From an uncultured cyanobacterium (GTDB taxonomy: Bacteria; Cyanobacteriota; Cyanobacteriia; Cyanobacteriales; Nostocaceae): DNA of 64,000 nt. Within the stretch, counting starts at the first letter, position 1. Each line of letters opens with the position of its first letter. The notes beneath the pieces are model-generated. The model did not search any database. It was not told where the DNA came from and worked only from the letters and a program-made list of their open reading frames with translations. The stretch covers positions 1 to 64,000 of the forward strand of contig CAINGU010000029.1 of assembly GCA_903848645.1 (NCBI GenBank), read 5' to 3'. The position numbers and the translations under genes were made by a program. This document shows positions 7,745 to 17,368 of the stretch, in pieces.

Positions 7745-8863
7745 GTGACACAAATCACCGAAAATACTACTTTTCTCCATGGGCTAAAATCCCTTTCTAA
7801 ACAAATCAGTCGGTTATTAATTTCCCTATTCATAGTGATTTTTATAGGAATCACTACCATACTTCCTGCCAATGCTGAGGTAAGAACTAGCTATTCTGAT
7901 AGTTTAACTTCTCTAGTTCCTAAAACCCCCATTTTCGACCCTCAAAAAGTCCGTTTAGGTATTACCCCTACAGGTTGGAGTAACAGTGATGATCTCACTA
8001 TGGATCTTAATCCTGCCATTTCCTACAAACAGATTATCAGTGAGATTGCCCTATCAGGGTTTAAAGGTCTTCAAGGCGCTCCTAAATTTCCCAAAGACAT
8101 CGCTACATTAAAAAAAGACCTAGAGGTTCGGGGTTTAACAATTTCTGAACCCTGGGTTGGGACTTTCTTCACTATCGGAGCGAAAGAAGATAGCCAAAAA
8201 ATCTTCAAGGATCAGATGGCATTCATGAAGAATTTTGATAGTAAAGTGATTGTCGTTGCCGAACTCGGAGGGGCTGTCCATCAACAACCCATTGAACCTT
8301 TAAATAATCGTCCCCAGTTCACTGATGAACAATGGCAACTCTTGATTGATGGCTTAAATTCTCTGGGAGATCAAGCCTTTGCCAATGGCATGATCTTGTG
8401 TTACCATCCCCACGTCGGCACTGGAGTAGAAATCCGCGCAGATATTGATCGTCTCATGGCAGGAACAAAGGATCATCATCTGAACCTACTACTTGATACT
8501 GGCCATCTTTACTATTCAGGTGTTAGCCAAAGTGAAATTTTGGATCTGATCAATACCTATGGTAATCGGATTAAGCACGTTCACCTCAAAAATATTCGTC
8601 AAAATATCTTGGACGAAGCAAAACAAAAGCAACTCAGCTTTTTAAGTGCAATTCGCTCTGGAGTTTTTACAGTTCCTGGGGATGAAAATGGAATCATTAA
8701 CTTTGATACCATTTTAAATAAACTAGCTGCTGTTAACTATCAAGGATGGTTAATGGTGGAAGCAGAACAAGATCCTAGCAATACCACAATTAAGCCTTTA
8801 CGTGAGCCTTTAGAATATGCGCTCATGGCCCGACGTTATCTCCGTGGAGTGACTGGTTTATAA
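7745..8863 (+). CDS. Exported IolE-like sugar isomerase/dehydratase (TIM barrel)
   Basis: The xylose-isomerase-like TIM barrel (AP_endonuc_2 fold) spans residues about 70-365. The barrel opens with GITPTGWSN, and metal ligands are likely in VVVAELGG, CYHPHVGT, LLLDTGHLY, KHVHLKN and the C-terminal LMVEAEQDP. This pattern resembles IolE, 2-keto-myo-inositol dehydratase. The unusual part is the N-terminus: a hydrophobic stretch at residues 28-43 ending in PANA indicates a signal peptide, whereas IolE is cytoplasmic. The GTG start has AGAGGA just upstream. A strong terminator follows the gene. The substrate is not determinable; another keto-inositol or keto-sugar is plausible. Confidence 0.78.
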   Translation: MTQITENTTFLHGLKSLSKQISRLLISLFIVIFIGITTILPANAEVRTSYSDSLTSLVPKTPIFDPQKVRLGITPTGWSNSDDLTMDLNPAISYKQIISEIALSGFKGLQGAPKFPKDIATLKKDLEVRGLTISEPWVGTFFTIGAKEDSQKIFKDQMAFMKNFDSKVIVVAELGGAVHQQPIEPLNNRPQFTDEQWQLLIDGLNSLGDQAFANGMILCYHPHVGTGVEIRADIDRLMAGTKDHHLNLLLDTGHLYYSGVSQSEILDLINTYGNRIKHVHLKNIRQNILDEAKQKQLSFLSAIRSGVFTVPGDENGIINFDTILNKLAAVNYQGWLMVEAEQDPSNTTIKPLREPLEYALMARRYLRGVTGL

Positions 8864-8877
8864 TTTTTTATTTACTA

Positions 8878-8908
8878 AAAGTCGGAGATTTTATCTACCG
8901 ACTTTTTT
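8878..8908 (+). terminator. Rho-independent terminator
   Basis: An AAAGTCGG stem pairs with CCGACTTT around a 12-bp loop and runs into a T-tract. It follows the IolE-like gene by 14 bp, so the first five cluster genes may form one transcription unit and the genes after it another. Confidence 0.85.
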
Positions 8909-8992
8909 AAAAATTAAATATTAAATAGTCAGGTTTTATAACCACTAAAACCATTTTTGCACAACTCAACAACAATTCTTAGGAGTTTAGAT

Positions 8993-9385
8993 ATGAGCCT
9001 TCACGATAAAGAGGAAATCAGACAAGTATTTGAAGAAACCTATGCCGAGAATGTGAGAACTAGAAATCTTGATGGTTATGGTGATATGTATACAGAAGAT
9101 GCACTTTGGATGGCACCGGATGTAGATGATCGTTGTGGTAGGGCAGATATTATAGAAGGATTTGCTCAAAGCATTGCTACCCAAGACATTGATCCAATTT
9201 TTACAGCGGATGAAATTGAAGTAATGGATGATTTAGGTTATGTCATGGGTATCTCTGTGGCAACTATTTATCCTCATGATGGTAGTCCTGCAAAACAGGT
9301 GAAATTTCGGGCTTTATGGTTAATGAAAAAAGATGCAGGCATCTGGAAAATTGACCGTCAAATTTGGAACAAAAAACCCTTGTAA
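8993..9385 (+). CDS. SnoaL-like / DUF4440 (NTF2-fold) protein
   Basis: This is a 130-residue cone-shaped NTF2-fold protein. It starts with a helical DKEEIRQVFEETYAENV, followed by the typical YGDMYTEDALWMAPD and GRADIIEGFAQ segments and ends in IWKIDRQIWNKKPL. The family includes polyketide cyclases, ketosteroid-isomerase-like enzymes and small-ligand binders, so its presence here suggests isomerisation or binding of a cluster intermediate. The ATG at 8993 is chosen because AGGAG lies 8 bp upstream; a longer frame reaches back to 8957. Short single-domain form, no signal peptide. It follows a terminator and may begin a second transcription unit. Confidence 0.8.
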   Translation: MSLHDKEEIRQVFEETYAENVRTRNLDGYGDMYTEDALWMAPDVDDRCGRADIIEGFAQSIATQDIDPIFTADEIEVMDDLGYVMGISVATIYPHDGSPAKQVKFRALWLMKKDAGIWKIDRQIWNKKPL

Positions 9386-9458
9386 TTTTTGCAGAGATAT
9401 CAGGGAAAACATTGTACCGTAATTCAAATTTACTGGGAATTTTTTGGAACATAATAAA

Positions 9459-10466
9459 ATGAACAACTCATCATCTTTGCCTAATATTTACCTGAGCTTT
9501 TTCATGTTTACCACAGATTTAAAACCCGATAATTTAGAATATCGGAAAACTGTAGTAGCACACATAAAAGAACTGAAAAAATTTGGCTATACTGGGTTTG
9601 AATTTCCCATTGCTTTAACTAATCCTGCAAATTATGCTCAAGATTTAGAAAATTATCAAAATTTACGTCAGTATCTTGATGGCGAAGGTTTGGCAGATAT
9701 TAAAATATCCACCAATGTCGGAGCAACCAGAACTTTCGATCCTAGTTCTCCCTATCCCAAACAGAGACAAGAAGCCCTAGAATATCTGCAATCAAGAGTT
9801 GATATTACGGCTGCTTTAGGGGGTGAAATTATGATGGGGCCTATTGTCATACCCTATGGTGTTTTTCCAACCACAGACTTTAATGATCCTATTTGGAGCG
9901 ATCAACTACAGGATCATTTAGCGGTGCGTTATCAAAATGCTCAACCGATTCTCAATGAATTGGGTAAATATGCTCAAGGAAAAAATGTCAAATTAGCCAT
10001 TGAACCTATTACTCATTGGGAAACTCCTGGCCCAAATAAATTATCTCAATTAATTGACTTTCTCAAAGGTGTGGAAAGTAAACAAGTGGGGGTTGTAATT
10101 GATAGCGCCCATGAAATCTTAGATGGAGATGGCCCAGAAATATTCTCAGAACAAGTTGCCTATTTAGCCCAAGAAGAACGGCTACATTACATTCAAGTCT
10201 CACCTCCTGATCGTGGCGCACTTCATACCAGTTGGCTACCCTGGCAGTCCTTTCTCAAACCAGTTTTAGAAGTTTATACAGGCCCAATTGCTGTGGAAAT
10301 TTTCAATGCTATTCCTCCATTTATTAACTCTCTGCGTCTGTCTCGACGCAAGTTTTGGATACCAGGGGAAGATGAAGCTAATTGCTATCCTAGTGCCTAC
10401 GATATTGTGGATAAAGCTATCCAAGCAACCAAAAAGGAAATCGAAAAAGCTATTAAGCATTGCTAA
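9459..10466 (+). CDS. Sugar phosphate isomerase/epimerase-like TIM barrel (tagatose/psicose epimerase type)
   Basis: The 335-residue protein has the AP_endonuc_2 TIM-barrel fold. Likely metal ligands are the Glu in KLAIEPITHWE, the Asp/His in VVIDSAHEIL, the HYIQVSPPDRG strand and the final Glu in IAVEIFNA, a spacing typical of D-tagatose 3-epimerase relatives. No signal peptide is seen, so it is probably cytoplasmic, unlike the related exported barrel 600 bp upstream. I prefer the ATG at 9459 over a TTG five codons earlier; neither has a strong ribosome site. It is 73 bp after the SnoaL-like gene. Substrate unknown. Confidence 0.78.
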   Translation: MNNSSSLPNIYLSFFMFTTDLKPDNLEYRKTVVAHIKELKKFGYTGFEFPIALTNPANYAQDLENYQNLRQYLDGEGLADIKISTNVGATRTFDPSSPYPKQRQEALEYLQSRVDITAALGGEIMMGPIVIPYGVFPTTDFNDPIWSDQLQDHLAVRYQNAQPILNELGKYAQGKNVKLAIEPITHWETPGPNKLSQLIDFLKGVESKQVGVVIDSAHEILDGDGPEIFSEQVAYLAQEERLHYIQVSPPDRGALHTSWLPWQSFLKPVLEVYTGPIAVEIFNAIPPFINSLRLSRRKFWIPGEDEANCYPSAYDIVDKAIQATKKEIEKAIKHC

Positions 10467-10525
10467 ATTTTCTTAGAGAAATAACGATTTACCATGATCA
10501 TAAATTCTGACTTAGATACTTCATT

Positions 10526-12472
10526 ATGAAGATAGTTCAACCATTACCCAAAAGGATCAAGATTGTCTCAGTTTTTGTGGTGTTTTTCCTATCCTTATGC
10601 CTAACATTTTTAGGTTGGGATGTAGCAATCGCCGGACCCCACGAAACTATGGGAGCATGGACAACTATGCCCATGCCACCTATAGAAGATCGGATGCAGT
10701 CTGTCCATACCATTGTGCTACCGAATGGCAAAGTTTTAATGGTCAATGGTAGTAGTTTTCGTAGCACCCTGATTGAAGAAGATGGCAAATATAAGTTTAA
10801 AGAAGGTGTAGATCCAAAAAACTACAATGCCATCAATAATACAGGCTTACTAGACCCCGAAACGGGAAAATTTGAACGTATTCCCTCACCTCCAGCCTCA
10901 CAAAATGGGACAACAAACGATCTCTTTTGTCTGGGTCATGTGCAGTTAGCCGATGGTAATGTCCTATTCATCGGGGGAACAGGACGTTATTACCCAGGTG
11001 GAGCTTTTACCGGCAGCAAGCAGATTAACCTGTATAAATGGCAAACAGGAGAATGGAAAGCTATCGGGGAGACAAAAGATGGGCGTTGGTATCCGAGTTT
11101 AATTCCCCTGTCCAGTGGAAAAGTGGTCATTTTTTCCGGTTTAAAATGGGATAAACCCAATCAAATTAACCCCAGTATTGAAATTTACGATCCCAAAACA
11201 GAAAAACTCCAATACTTCGACCCCAGACTAATCGAAAATAGTCCCTTCAACACCAAAGTAGAAGGTGAGGACGTTTACGATAGCATTGACCTTTATCCCC
11301 GCGTTTTTCCTTTAAAAGATGGCAGATTGCTGATTACAGGAGATGAAGCCGGTATTGCCGGAGTTACAGTTCCCCATTTCAGTAAAAAAAGCTATTTAAT
11401 GAGCATTCAGGAAGCAGATAATGGCAAGCTCTCCATTAGTTTTGAAGTCGGTCCTGATCGCTTAGAAACCAACAAAGCCTACGGAACCGCCCTACAAGTC
11501 CCTAATTCGGAAGATGTCATTTTATTAGGTGGCATTATCGGTACTAATAATATTAGTTTTGGACGGGGTGGCAATACAGCAGGATTTCCCAAAGAGGTCA
11601 GGGTAGCCAGCAGTTTACAACATTGGATTGCACCTACTGAAAAAAGTGATAACAAGATTGGTAAATGGGAAATATTTGACCATTTCCTTGATAAACCAAG
11701 GGCTAACCTCCAAGCCGTCATTTTACCCACCAAGGAAATTTTAGTGGTTAATGGGGGGCGATATCCCGAATATCAGCCAGTTTACGAACCCTTGCTCATG
11801 ACCCCAGATGCAAAGGCAACCGCAGGTTATAGAACCAAGTCCTTAAACCCTGGTAAATTCCCCAGACTGTACCATAATGGGGCTGTTTTACTACCGGATG
11901 CCCGTGTATTAATTGTGGGTGGCAATGCCAACCGAGCCGCACTCAAAAAAGACGGCACAGTTCGTGTGGATGTTCTTGGTGATGCTCAAACATTTTTTAC
12001 CTTTGCCAAGTTGCACAATCAATCAGGTGAAGCTGAAGAATTTGATCTCGACACCTTTTACAAAGATCCCCAACATTATTACGCCCAAGGAGATTCTGAA
12101 CCCTTTGTGCCGGCGGAAATTTGGCAAGGAGAAATTTTCATTCCTCCCTATCTCTTTAAATCAGGTGAGCGTCCTCAAATCAATCAAGCTCCTGACACTC
12201 TTGAATATGGAAAAACAGGGACAATTAGGGTAGAAAATGGCACTAAAAACCCATCGCTGGTACTCGCCAAATTGGGGGCTGTTACCCATTCCTTTGATTA
12301 TGGACAACGGTTAGCAGAGTTGCCCACTAAGGTCTCGGATGATAGTTCATTGGTGGAATTTACAGCGCCTGACAACGCCAATCTCTATCCTCCTGGATAC
12401 TACATGATGTTTTATCTCAATGATGTAGGCAAACCTGCCAAAGCCAAAATTGTCAAACTTCAAGCTGGATAA
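10526..12472 (+). CDS. Secreted copper-radical oxidase (galactose/glyoxal oxidase family)
   Basis: The enzyme is predicted to oxidise a primary alcohol or aldehyde with O2, giving H2O2. A signal peptide covers residues 11-36 (cleavage after AIA). It is followed by a seven-bladed kelch-type propeller (about 45-530) and a C-terminal DUF1929 early-set domain (about 540-645). The full catalytic set can be placed: Cys135 in LFCLGH and Tyr189 in GRWYPS for the Cys-Tyr cofactor, axial Tyr449 and His450 in FPRLYHNGAVLL, and His588 in AVTHSFDYGQR. The RWYPS context is closer to glyoxal oxidase and Streptomyces GlxA than to fungal galactose oxidase. The DyP peroxidase gene begins 28 bp later. Substrate unknown. 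Confidence 0.87.
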   Translation: MKIVQPLPKRIKIVSVFVVFFLSLCLTFLGWDVAIAGPHETMGAWTTMPMPPIEDRMQSVHTIVLPNGKVLMVNGSSFRSTLIEEDGKYKFKEGVDPKNYNAINNTGLLDPETGKFERIPSPPASQNGTTNDLFCLGHVQLADGNVLFIGGTGRYYPGGAFTGSKQINLYKWQTGEWKAIGETKDGRWYPSLIPLSSGKVVIFSGLKWDKPNQINPSIEIYDPKTEKLQYFDPRLIENSPFNTKVEGEDVYDSIDLYPRVFPLKDGRLLITGDEAGIAGVTVPHFSKKSYLMSIQEADNGKLSISFEVGPDRLETNKAYGTALQVPNSEDVILLGGIIGTNNISFGRGGNTAGFPKEVRVASSLQHWIAPTEKSDNKIGKWEIFDHFLDKPRANLQAVILPTKEILVVNGGRYPEYQPVYEPLLMTPDAKATAGYRTKSLNPGKFPRLYHNGAVLLPDARVLIVGGNANRAALKKDGTVRVDVLGDAQTFFTFAKLHNQSGEAEEFDLDTFYKDPQHYYAQGDSEPFVPAEIWQGEIFIPPYLFKSGERPQINQAPDTLEYGKTGTIRVENGTKNPSLVLAKLGAVTHSFDYGQRLAELPTKVSDDSSLVEFTAPDNANLYPPGYYMMFYLNDVGKPAKAKIVKLQAG

Positions 12473-12500
12473 AAAACATTCATCAAAAAGGTGGAAATTT

Positions 12501-13937
12501 GTGGCACTAACAGAAGAAGATTTAAAAAATGTTCCCGAAAGCGGCATTGATCCAGAAGATACCGAAAGCAAGTATCAAGGACTCCTAGAAGACTTACAAG
12601 GAAACATTTTAAAAGGACATGGACGAGATTACAGCGTGCATCTCTTTTTAGAATGGAAATCGGAAAAAGTTGCTGAAGCTAAGAACTGGATACAGACCTT
12701 TGCAAAATCTTATGTAACATCAGCTAAACAGCAAGCAGATGAGGCTTTACGCTACCGACAAGAAGGTATTCCCGGCAAGGTTTTTGCTAACTTTTTACTA
12801 ACTCGTCGTGGTTATGAGGCTTTAGGATTTAAGCCTTTTCAAGTTCCGAAAGATCAGCCCTTTACGATGGGGATGAAAAACGAGCAAATCAGACAAGATT
12901 TTTTAAAAGATCCAGAGGTTAAAGACTGGGAAGCAGGATTTCAAAAAGATATCCATGCCTTACTATTGATTGCTGATGATAACTTGATTAATTTGTTGCA
13001 AACTGTCAATAAAATTTCTCAAAGTCTGCGTCAAGTTGCTGTGATTATTCACAGAGAAGATGGCTTTATTTTGAGAAATAAAGCCGGACAAATCATTGAA
13101 CATTTTGGGTTTGTGGATGGGGTCAGTCAGCCTTTATTTATCAAACGAGATATTATGAGAGCGCAAACCAATGATTGTAATTTCAGTCAATGGGACCCCA
13201 GAGCCTCTTTAGATATTATTCTCGTTAAAGATTATAATGGAAAAACCGAGGATAGTTACGGTAGCTATTTAGTTTACCGAAAACTCGAACAAAATGTTAA
13301 AGCATTTCATGAGGATCAACAGAAACTTGCTGAAACTTTAAACATCAAAAATGATTTAGCTGGGGCTTTAGTTATGGGTCGTTTTGCCGATGGAACTCCC
13401 GTAACTAAATCAGATATTCCCACCTATGCTGTCACCCCAACTAATAACTTTAATTTTGATGAGGATACAGCAGCCACAAAATGTCCATTTCATGCCCATA
13501 TTCGCAAAACAAACCCGCGTGGTGATACAGGACGGGTTGAATCTGCTCCTGAATTTGATGAAGCTTTACGCATAGAAAGAGATCATCGAATTGCTAGACG
13601 GGCAGTTAGTTATGGAGAACATGATCCTACTGCAAAACCGACAGAGGGTTCAGGATTATTGTTTCTTTGTTTCCAAGCAGATATTGAAAACCAATTCAAT
13701 TTTATGCAATCGAGATGGGCAAATCCTGATCGTTTTGTTGATGTTGGAGTAGGGATCGATCCTGTAATTGGTCAGCCAGGAAAACCAAAAGGTGATCCAT
13801 CCAATGTAATATCAAAATGGCCAACAAAATGGGGTGACAAGGAAACTAAGGAGTATCATTTTGAGCTATGGGTGAAAATGAAAGGTGGAGAATATTTCTT
13901 CGCTCCTAGTATTAGTTTTCTGACGAGTTTAGCTTAA
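12501..13937 (+). CDS. Dye-decolourising (DyP-type) heme peroxidase
   Basis: This haem peroxidase uses H2O2. The family motif GFVDGVSQP (GxxDG) lies at residues 203-211 of the 478-residue product, with the distal Asp. CPFHAHIRKTNPRG near residue 330 carries the proximal His, and the distal Arg is in HRIARRAVSYGE. The order and size fit the larger fungal/actinobacterial-like DyP classes. No Tat or Sec signal is visible. GTG at 12501 has GGTGG upstream; a TTG at 12450 would overlap the preceding gene by 23 bp. The close coupling to a copper-radical oxidase suggests it consumes or controls the H2O2, or helps maturation. Confidence 0.85.
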   Translation: MALTEEDLKNVPESGIDPEDTESKYQGLLEDLQGNILKGHGRDYSVHLFLEWKSEKVAEAKNWIQTFAKSYVTSAKQQADEALRYRQEGIPGKVFANFLLTRRGYEALGFKPFQVPKDQPFTMGMKNEQIRQDFLKDPEVKDWEAGFQKDIHALLLIADDNLINLLQTVNKISQSLRQVAVIIHREDGFILRNKAGQIIEHFGFVDGVSQPLFIKRDIMRAQTNDCNFSQWDPRASLDIILVKDYNGKTEDSYGSYLVYRKLEQNVKAFHEDQQKLAETLNIKNDLAGALVMGRFADGTPVTKSDIPTYAVTPTNNFNFDEDTAATKCPFHAHIRKTNPRGDTGRVESAPEFDEALRIERDHRIARRAVSYGEHDPTAKPTEGSGLLFLCFQADIENQFNFMQSRWANPDRFVDVGVGIDPVIGQPGKPKGDPSNVISKWPTKWGDKETKEYHFELWVKMKGGEYFFAPSISFLTSLA

Positions 13938-13940
13938 AGG

Positions 13941-14104
13941 GTGTTTGAAAAGCGATTAGAAATCGCGGCTACACGGGCAAAACCCACCTATTCCTTCGGA
14001 ACGCTCCGCGAACGTGGGTTAAAACCCTTAATTTTTCTTAGTCCACGACGGTGGACTTTGTTTATGTAGTAGCGACTTATAGTCGCCGAAAACTTTTCAA
14101 ACAA
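13941..14104. mobile_element. MITE-like repeat with terminal inverted repeats
   Basis: Ends GTGTTTGAAAAG and its near-complement CTTTTCAAACAA bound a 164-bp non-coding unit. Inside are three hairpins: GCGATT/AATCGC, GTCCAC/GTGGAC and GCGACT/AGTCGC. No coding potential. It sits between the peroxidase and the glycosidase genes and resembles small non-autonomous elements found in cyanobacterial genomes. Confidence 0.6.
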
Positions 14105-14154
14105 CCTCTAAGACTATTATTGCCAACAGTTCATTGATTAAATCGCAAAAAGCC

Positions 14155-16965
14155 ATGATGCAAATTAAAGACACAGCCGAAAGAAAAAGACTGGTTGAAG
14201 ATAGTAATCGGGAAAAGCACTGGAAACAATGGGGTCCGTATTTAAGCGATCGACAATGGGGAACAGTGCGCGAAGATTATAGTGCTGATGGTAACGCTTG
14301 GGACTATTTTTCCCATGATCAAGCTCGTTCCCGTACCTATCGCTGGGGTGAGGATGGGATTATGGGAATTTCTGATGATCACCAACGTCTTTGTTTTGCG
14401 ATCGCCCTCTGGAATGGGGAAGATGCTATCCTCAAAGAAAGGCTATTTGGGTTAACAAATAGTGAGGGAAATCACGGGGAAGATGTCAAAGAGTATTACT
14501 TTTATTTGGATAGTACCCCCACCCACTCTTACATGAAAGGGCTGTACAAATATCCCCATCAGGCTTTTCCCTATGAAGAGTTAGTGAAGGAAAATGGCCG
14601 CCGCAAAGCCCAAGATTCTCGCGCCTTTGAATTCGAGTTGATGGATACAGGGATATTTGACGATAACCGCTATTTTGATGTTTTCATCGAATATGCCAAA
14701 AATTCTCCCGAAGATATCTTGATTCAAATCACGGTTGTTAATCATGGGTCAGAAGCTAAAGAATTACATCTAGCACCAACTCTTTGGTTTCGTAACACTT
14801 GGTCTTGGGGCGCAACAGACGAAGCTAAACCCTCTCTGGAAGGTGTTAACTCTAGTGGAGATTTTAAGGTAGTTAAAGCTCAATTTACCGACCTCAAATC
14901 AGCGCAACCGGAGGTCAAGAAATGGCTTTATTGCGAAACCCCCGATGCCATGCTGTATACGGAAAACGAAACCAACAAAGAAAAGTTCGGATGGGGAAAG
15001 AATGATTCTTACGTCAAAGATGGCATTAACGATTATATTGTTAATGGTAAAACCAGTGCAGTAAATCCTCATCAACAAGGAACCAAAGTTTCACCCCATT
15101 ATCGTTTAAATCTTGCCCCTGGGGAAACCAAAATCGTGCGATTGCGCCTCAGTGATATTGACGATTTAGCAACACCCTTTGGTAGTGAATTTGGGTCAGT
15201 ATTTGCACAACGCAAAAGTGAAGCTGATCAATTTTATCAAGCAGTCACTCCCTGTGAAGAATTACCAGTGGAAATGCGTAACGTCCAACGACAAGCCTTT
15301 GCAGGGATGTTATGGAGTAAGCAATTTTTCCATTATGTCGTGCAAGATTGGATCAATGGAGACCCAGGCGCACCCCCACCAGAGCAACGCAAGAACTCTA
15401 GCAGAAACAGTGAGTGGACTCACCTGTTTAACGAAGATATCATCTCCATGCCTGACAAATGGGAATATCCTTGGTTTGCTGCTTGGGACTTGGCATTTCA
15501 CACCATCCCTCTAGCCTTAATTGACCCAGAATTTGCGAAAAAGCAATTATATCTCTTCACCAGAGAATGGTTTATGCACCCTAACGGTCAAATACCAGCC
15601 TATGAGTGGAACTTTAGCGACGTAAATCCCCCAGTTCATGCCTGGGCAGCTTGGCGGGTTTATAAAATAGAAGAGAAAATGTATGGCAATGCAGACGGAG
15701 GATTTCTCGAACAACTATTTCAGAAATTATCCCTCTACTTTACTTGGTGGATAAACCGCAAAGATGTAGATGGCAACAATCTGTTTGGAGGCGGTTTTCT
15801 GGGGCTAGATAATATTGGGGTTTTTGACCGCAGTAATTTGAAAATTGCCGGTGCTAGTATTGAGCAATCAGATGGTACTAGCTGGATGGGAATGTTTTGT
15901 CTTAACTTGTTGAAGATGGCAGCAGAATTAGCCAAAAGCCATACAAATTCAAAAGTTTATGACGATATGGCCTCCAAATACTTCCAGCACTTTTTGCTGA
16001 TTGCCGAAGCTATGAACAAACTGGGAGGAAATGAAGTTGATATTTGGGATGATAGTAAATATGAAGATGGCGGTGGCTTCTTCTATGACATTTTGAAACT
16101 TCCGGCTAATGCCATAGAGGGAGGAAATAACGCCTTTTCTTTCTCAATGAAAGTCCGTTCTATGGTAGGACTTATTCCTCTATTTGCAGTGGAAGCGATC
16201 GATCAGGAAACACTAGACAAATATTTGAACTCCGACTTCAAAAAAAGGGCTGATTGGTTTCTAAACCATCGTCAGGATTTGACAAAAAACGAGAACATTT
16301 ACTTTGATAAAACAGATAGTAATTTGATGGAAGGAGGGTTAGCTTTATCCCTAGTCAACCCGGAAAGACTCAGAAGAATTCTCAAAAGAATGCTCGATGA
16401 ATCTGAATTTTTAGGACAATATGGCGTTCGAGCTTTATCTAAATCCCACGAGCCACCCCATCCTTATGAGTTGCCCTTTGCAATCAGAATGGAAGATGGT
16501 AGTTACCAGAAACCTTTGGTAGAATACGAACCAGGAGAATCGAGATTTGGTCTATTTGGTGGCAATTCCAATTGGCGTGGTCCGGTTTGGATGCCTGTGA
16601 ATTTCTTGATTATTGAATCACTCCAAAAATTCCATCGTTATTTAGGAGATGATTTCAAAGTAGAATATCCTACTGGTTCAGGAAAGATGATGAATCTCTG
16701 GGAAGTATCTACAGAAATTTCTCAAAGATTGATTAATATTTTCTTGCCCAAAACAGAAGGTCAAAGTGAGCGACCTGTTTATGGAAGCACTAAAAAGTTT
16801 CAAGATGACCCCAACTGGAATCAATACATTCTCTTCTATGAATATTTTCATGGAGATAACGGTGCGGGCATTGGGGCTAGTCATCAAACAGGTTGGACAG
16901 GAGTAGTCGCAAAACTAATCCAACAACATGGAGCTTATACTGCCCAAGGAAAAAGCCCTGAATAG
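14155..16965 (+). CDS. GH63-like (MGH1-type) glucosidase
   Basis: The large (936-residue) cytoplasmic-looking glycoside hydrolase has an (alpha/alpha)6 barrel. An N-terminal beta-rich region (about 1-370) contains YGRWGED-like [14 protein letters not shown]. The barrel shows [57 protein letters not shown] and [16 protein letters not shown], which are typical of bacterial GH63-type glucosidases; the DVNPPVHAW segment and the later acidic residues are the expected active-site walls. Homologues are often annotated as glucosidases with unproven substrates, possibly small glucosides such as glucosylglycerate. Several ATGs lie near the start, and a TTG at 14134 is also open. It is separated from the peroxidase by a MITE-like repeat and ends the cluster. 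Confidence 0.82.
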   Translation: MMQIKDTAERKRLVEDSNREKHWKQWGPYLSDRQWGTVREDYSADGNAWDYFSHDQARSRTYRWGEDGIMGISDDHQRLCFAIALWNGEDAILKERLFGLTNSEGNHGEDVKEYYFYLDSTPTHSYMKGLYKYPHQAFPYEELVKENGRRKAQDSRAFEFELMDTGIFDDNRYFDVFIEYAKNSPEDILIQITVVNHGSEAKELHLAPTLWFRNTWSWGATDEAKPSLEGVNSSGDFKVVKAQFTDLKSAQPEVKKWLYCETPDAMLYTENETNKEKFGWGKNDSYVKDGINDYIVNGKTSAVNPHQQGTKVSPHYRLNLAPGETKIVRLRLSDIDDLATPFGSEFGSVFAQRKSEADQFYQAVTPCEELPVEMRNVQRQAFAGMLWSKQFFHYVVQDWINGDPGAPPPEQRKNSSRNSEWTHLFNEDIISMPDKWEYPWFAAWDLAFHTIPLALIDPEFAKKQLYLFTREWFMHPNGQIPAYEWNFSDVNPPVHAWAAWRVYKIEEKMYGNADGGFLEQLFQKLSLYFTWWINRKDVDGNNLFGGGFLGLDNIGVFDRSNLKIAGASIEQSDGTSWMGMFCLNLLKMAAELAKSHTNSKVYDDMASKYFQHFLLIAEAMNKLGGNEVDIWDDSKYEDGGGFFYDILKLPANAIEGGNNAFSFSMKVRSMVGLIPLFAVEAIDQETLDKYLNSDFKKRADWFLNHRQDLTKNENIYFDKTDSNLMEGGLALSLVNPERLRRILKRMLDESEFLGQYGVRALSKSHEPPHPYELPFAIRMEDGSYQKPLVEYEPGESRFGLFGGNSNWRGPVWMPVNFLIIESLQKFHRYLGDDFKVEYPTGSGKMMNLWEVSTEISQRLINIFLPKTEGQSERPVYGSTKKFQDDPNWNQYILFYEYFHGDNGAGIGASHQTGWTGVVAKLIQQHGAYTAQGKSPE

Positions 16966-16992
16966 GAAGGCGAAATCTCTGTGAGCATCCCA

Positions 16993-17040
16993 ATATCAGG
17001 GGTTTGATTTTTCCAAAAATTTTTCAACCCCTGGTATTTT
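16993..17040 (+). terminator. Terminator after the glycosidase gene
   Basis: ATATCAGGGGTTTGA pairs with TCAACCCCTGGTAT across an A/T-rich loop and is followed by TTTTCC. It lies 28 bp after the stop codon and closes the redox/sugar cluster. Confidence 0.75.
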
Positions 17041-17076
17041 CCTTTATTTGAACAATACAGCACTTCCCGGTGTTAT

Positions 17077-17152
17077 GAGGTACATATCTAGCGGGCAAGA
17101 TGCCCGCACTACAAGAGGTATATATCTAGCGGGCAAGATGCCCGCACTACAA
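17077..17152. repeat. Tandem 38-bp repeat with GCGGGC hairpin
   Basis: Two adjacent copies of a 38-bp unit differ at one base. Each contains the palindrome GCGGGCAAGATGCCCGC. The same palindrome recurs inside the inverted-repeat element at 23609-23720, so it belongs to a dispersed family. The rest of 17153-17368 shows no gene. Confidence 0.85.
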
Positions 17153-17368
17153 GAAATTTTGGGATATTTTTTAAATTGGAAGTCTCTATACTTCAACCAC
17201 ACTAAAAAAAGGTGATAGACAGTGAGCCGCTTTTAACTCAATACATAAACAATGCACTCAATAGATAACCTTTGAATCCGCTAGAATAGTGCCAAAATTG
17301 AGTGGGAACACCCCTCAGAGGAAGGGCTTACAATTACACCTTTCGAGGTGAACTCACAGATAAAAGTA

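Noticed and set aside
16993-17152. Prophage or integration site at the tRNA gene
   Set aside because: No integrase and no repeat of the tRNA 3' end was seen nearby.
17281-17368. Possible small RNA next to tRNA-Val
   Set aside because: A short ACACCTTTCGAGGTG hairpin is present, but nothing else supports a specific RNA family.
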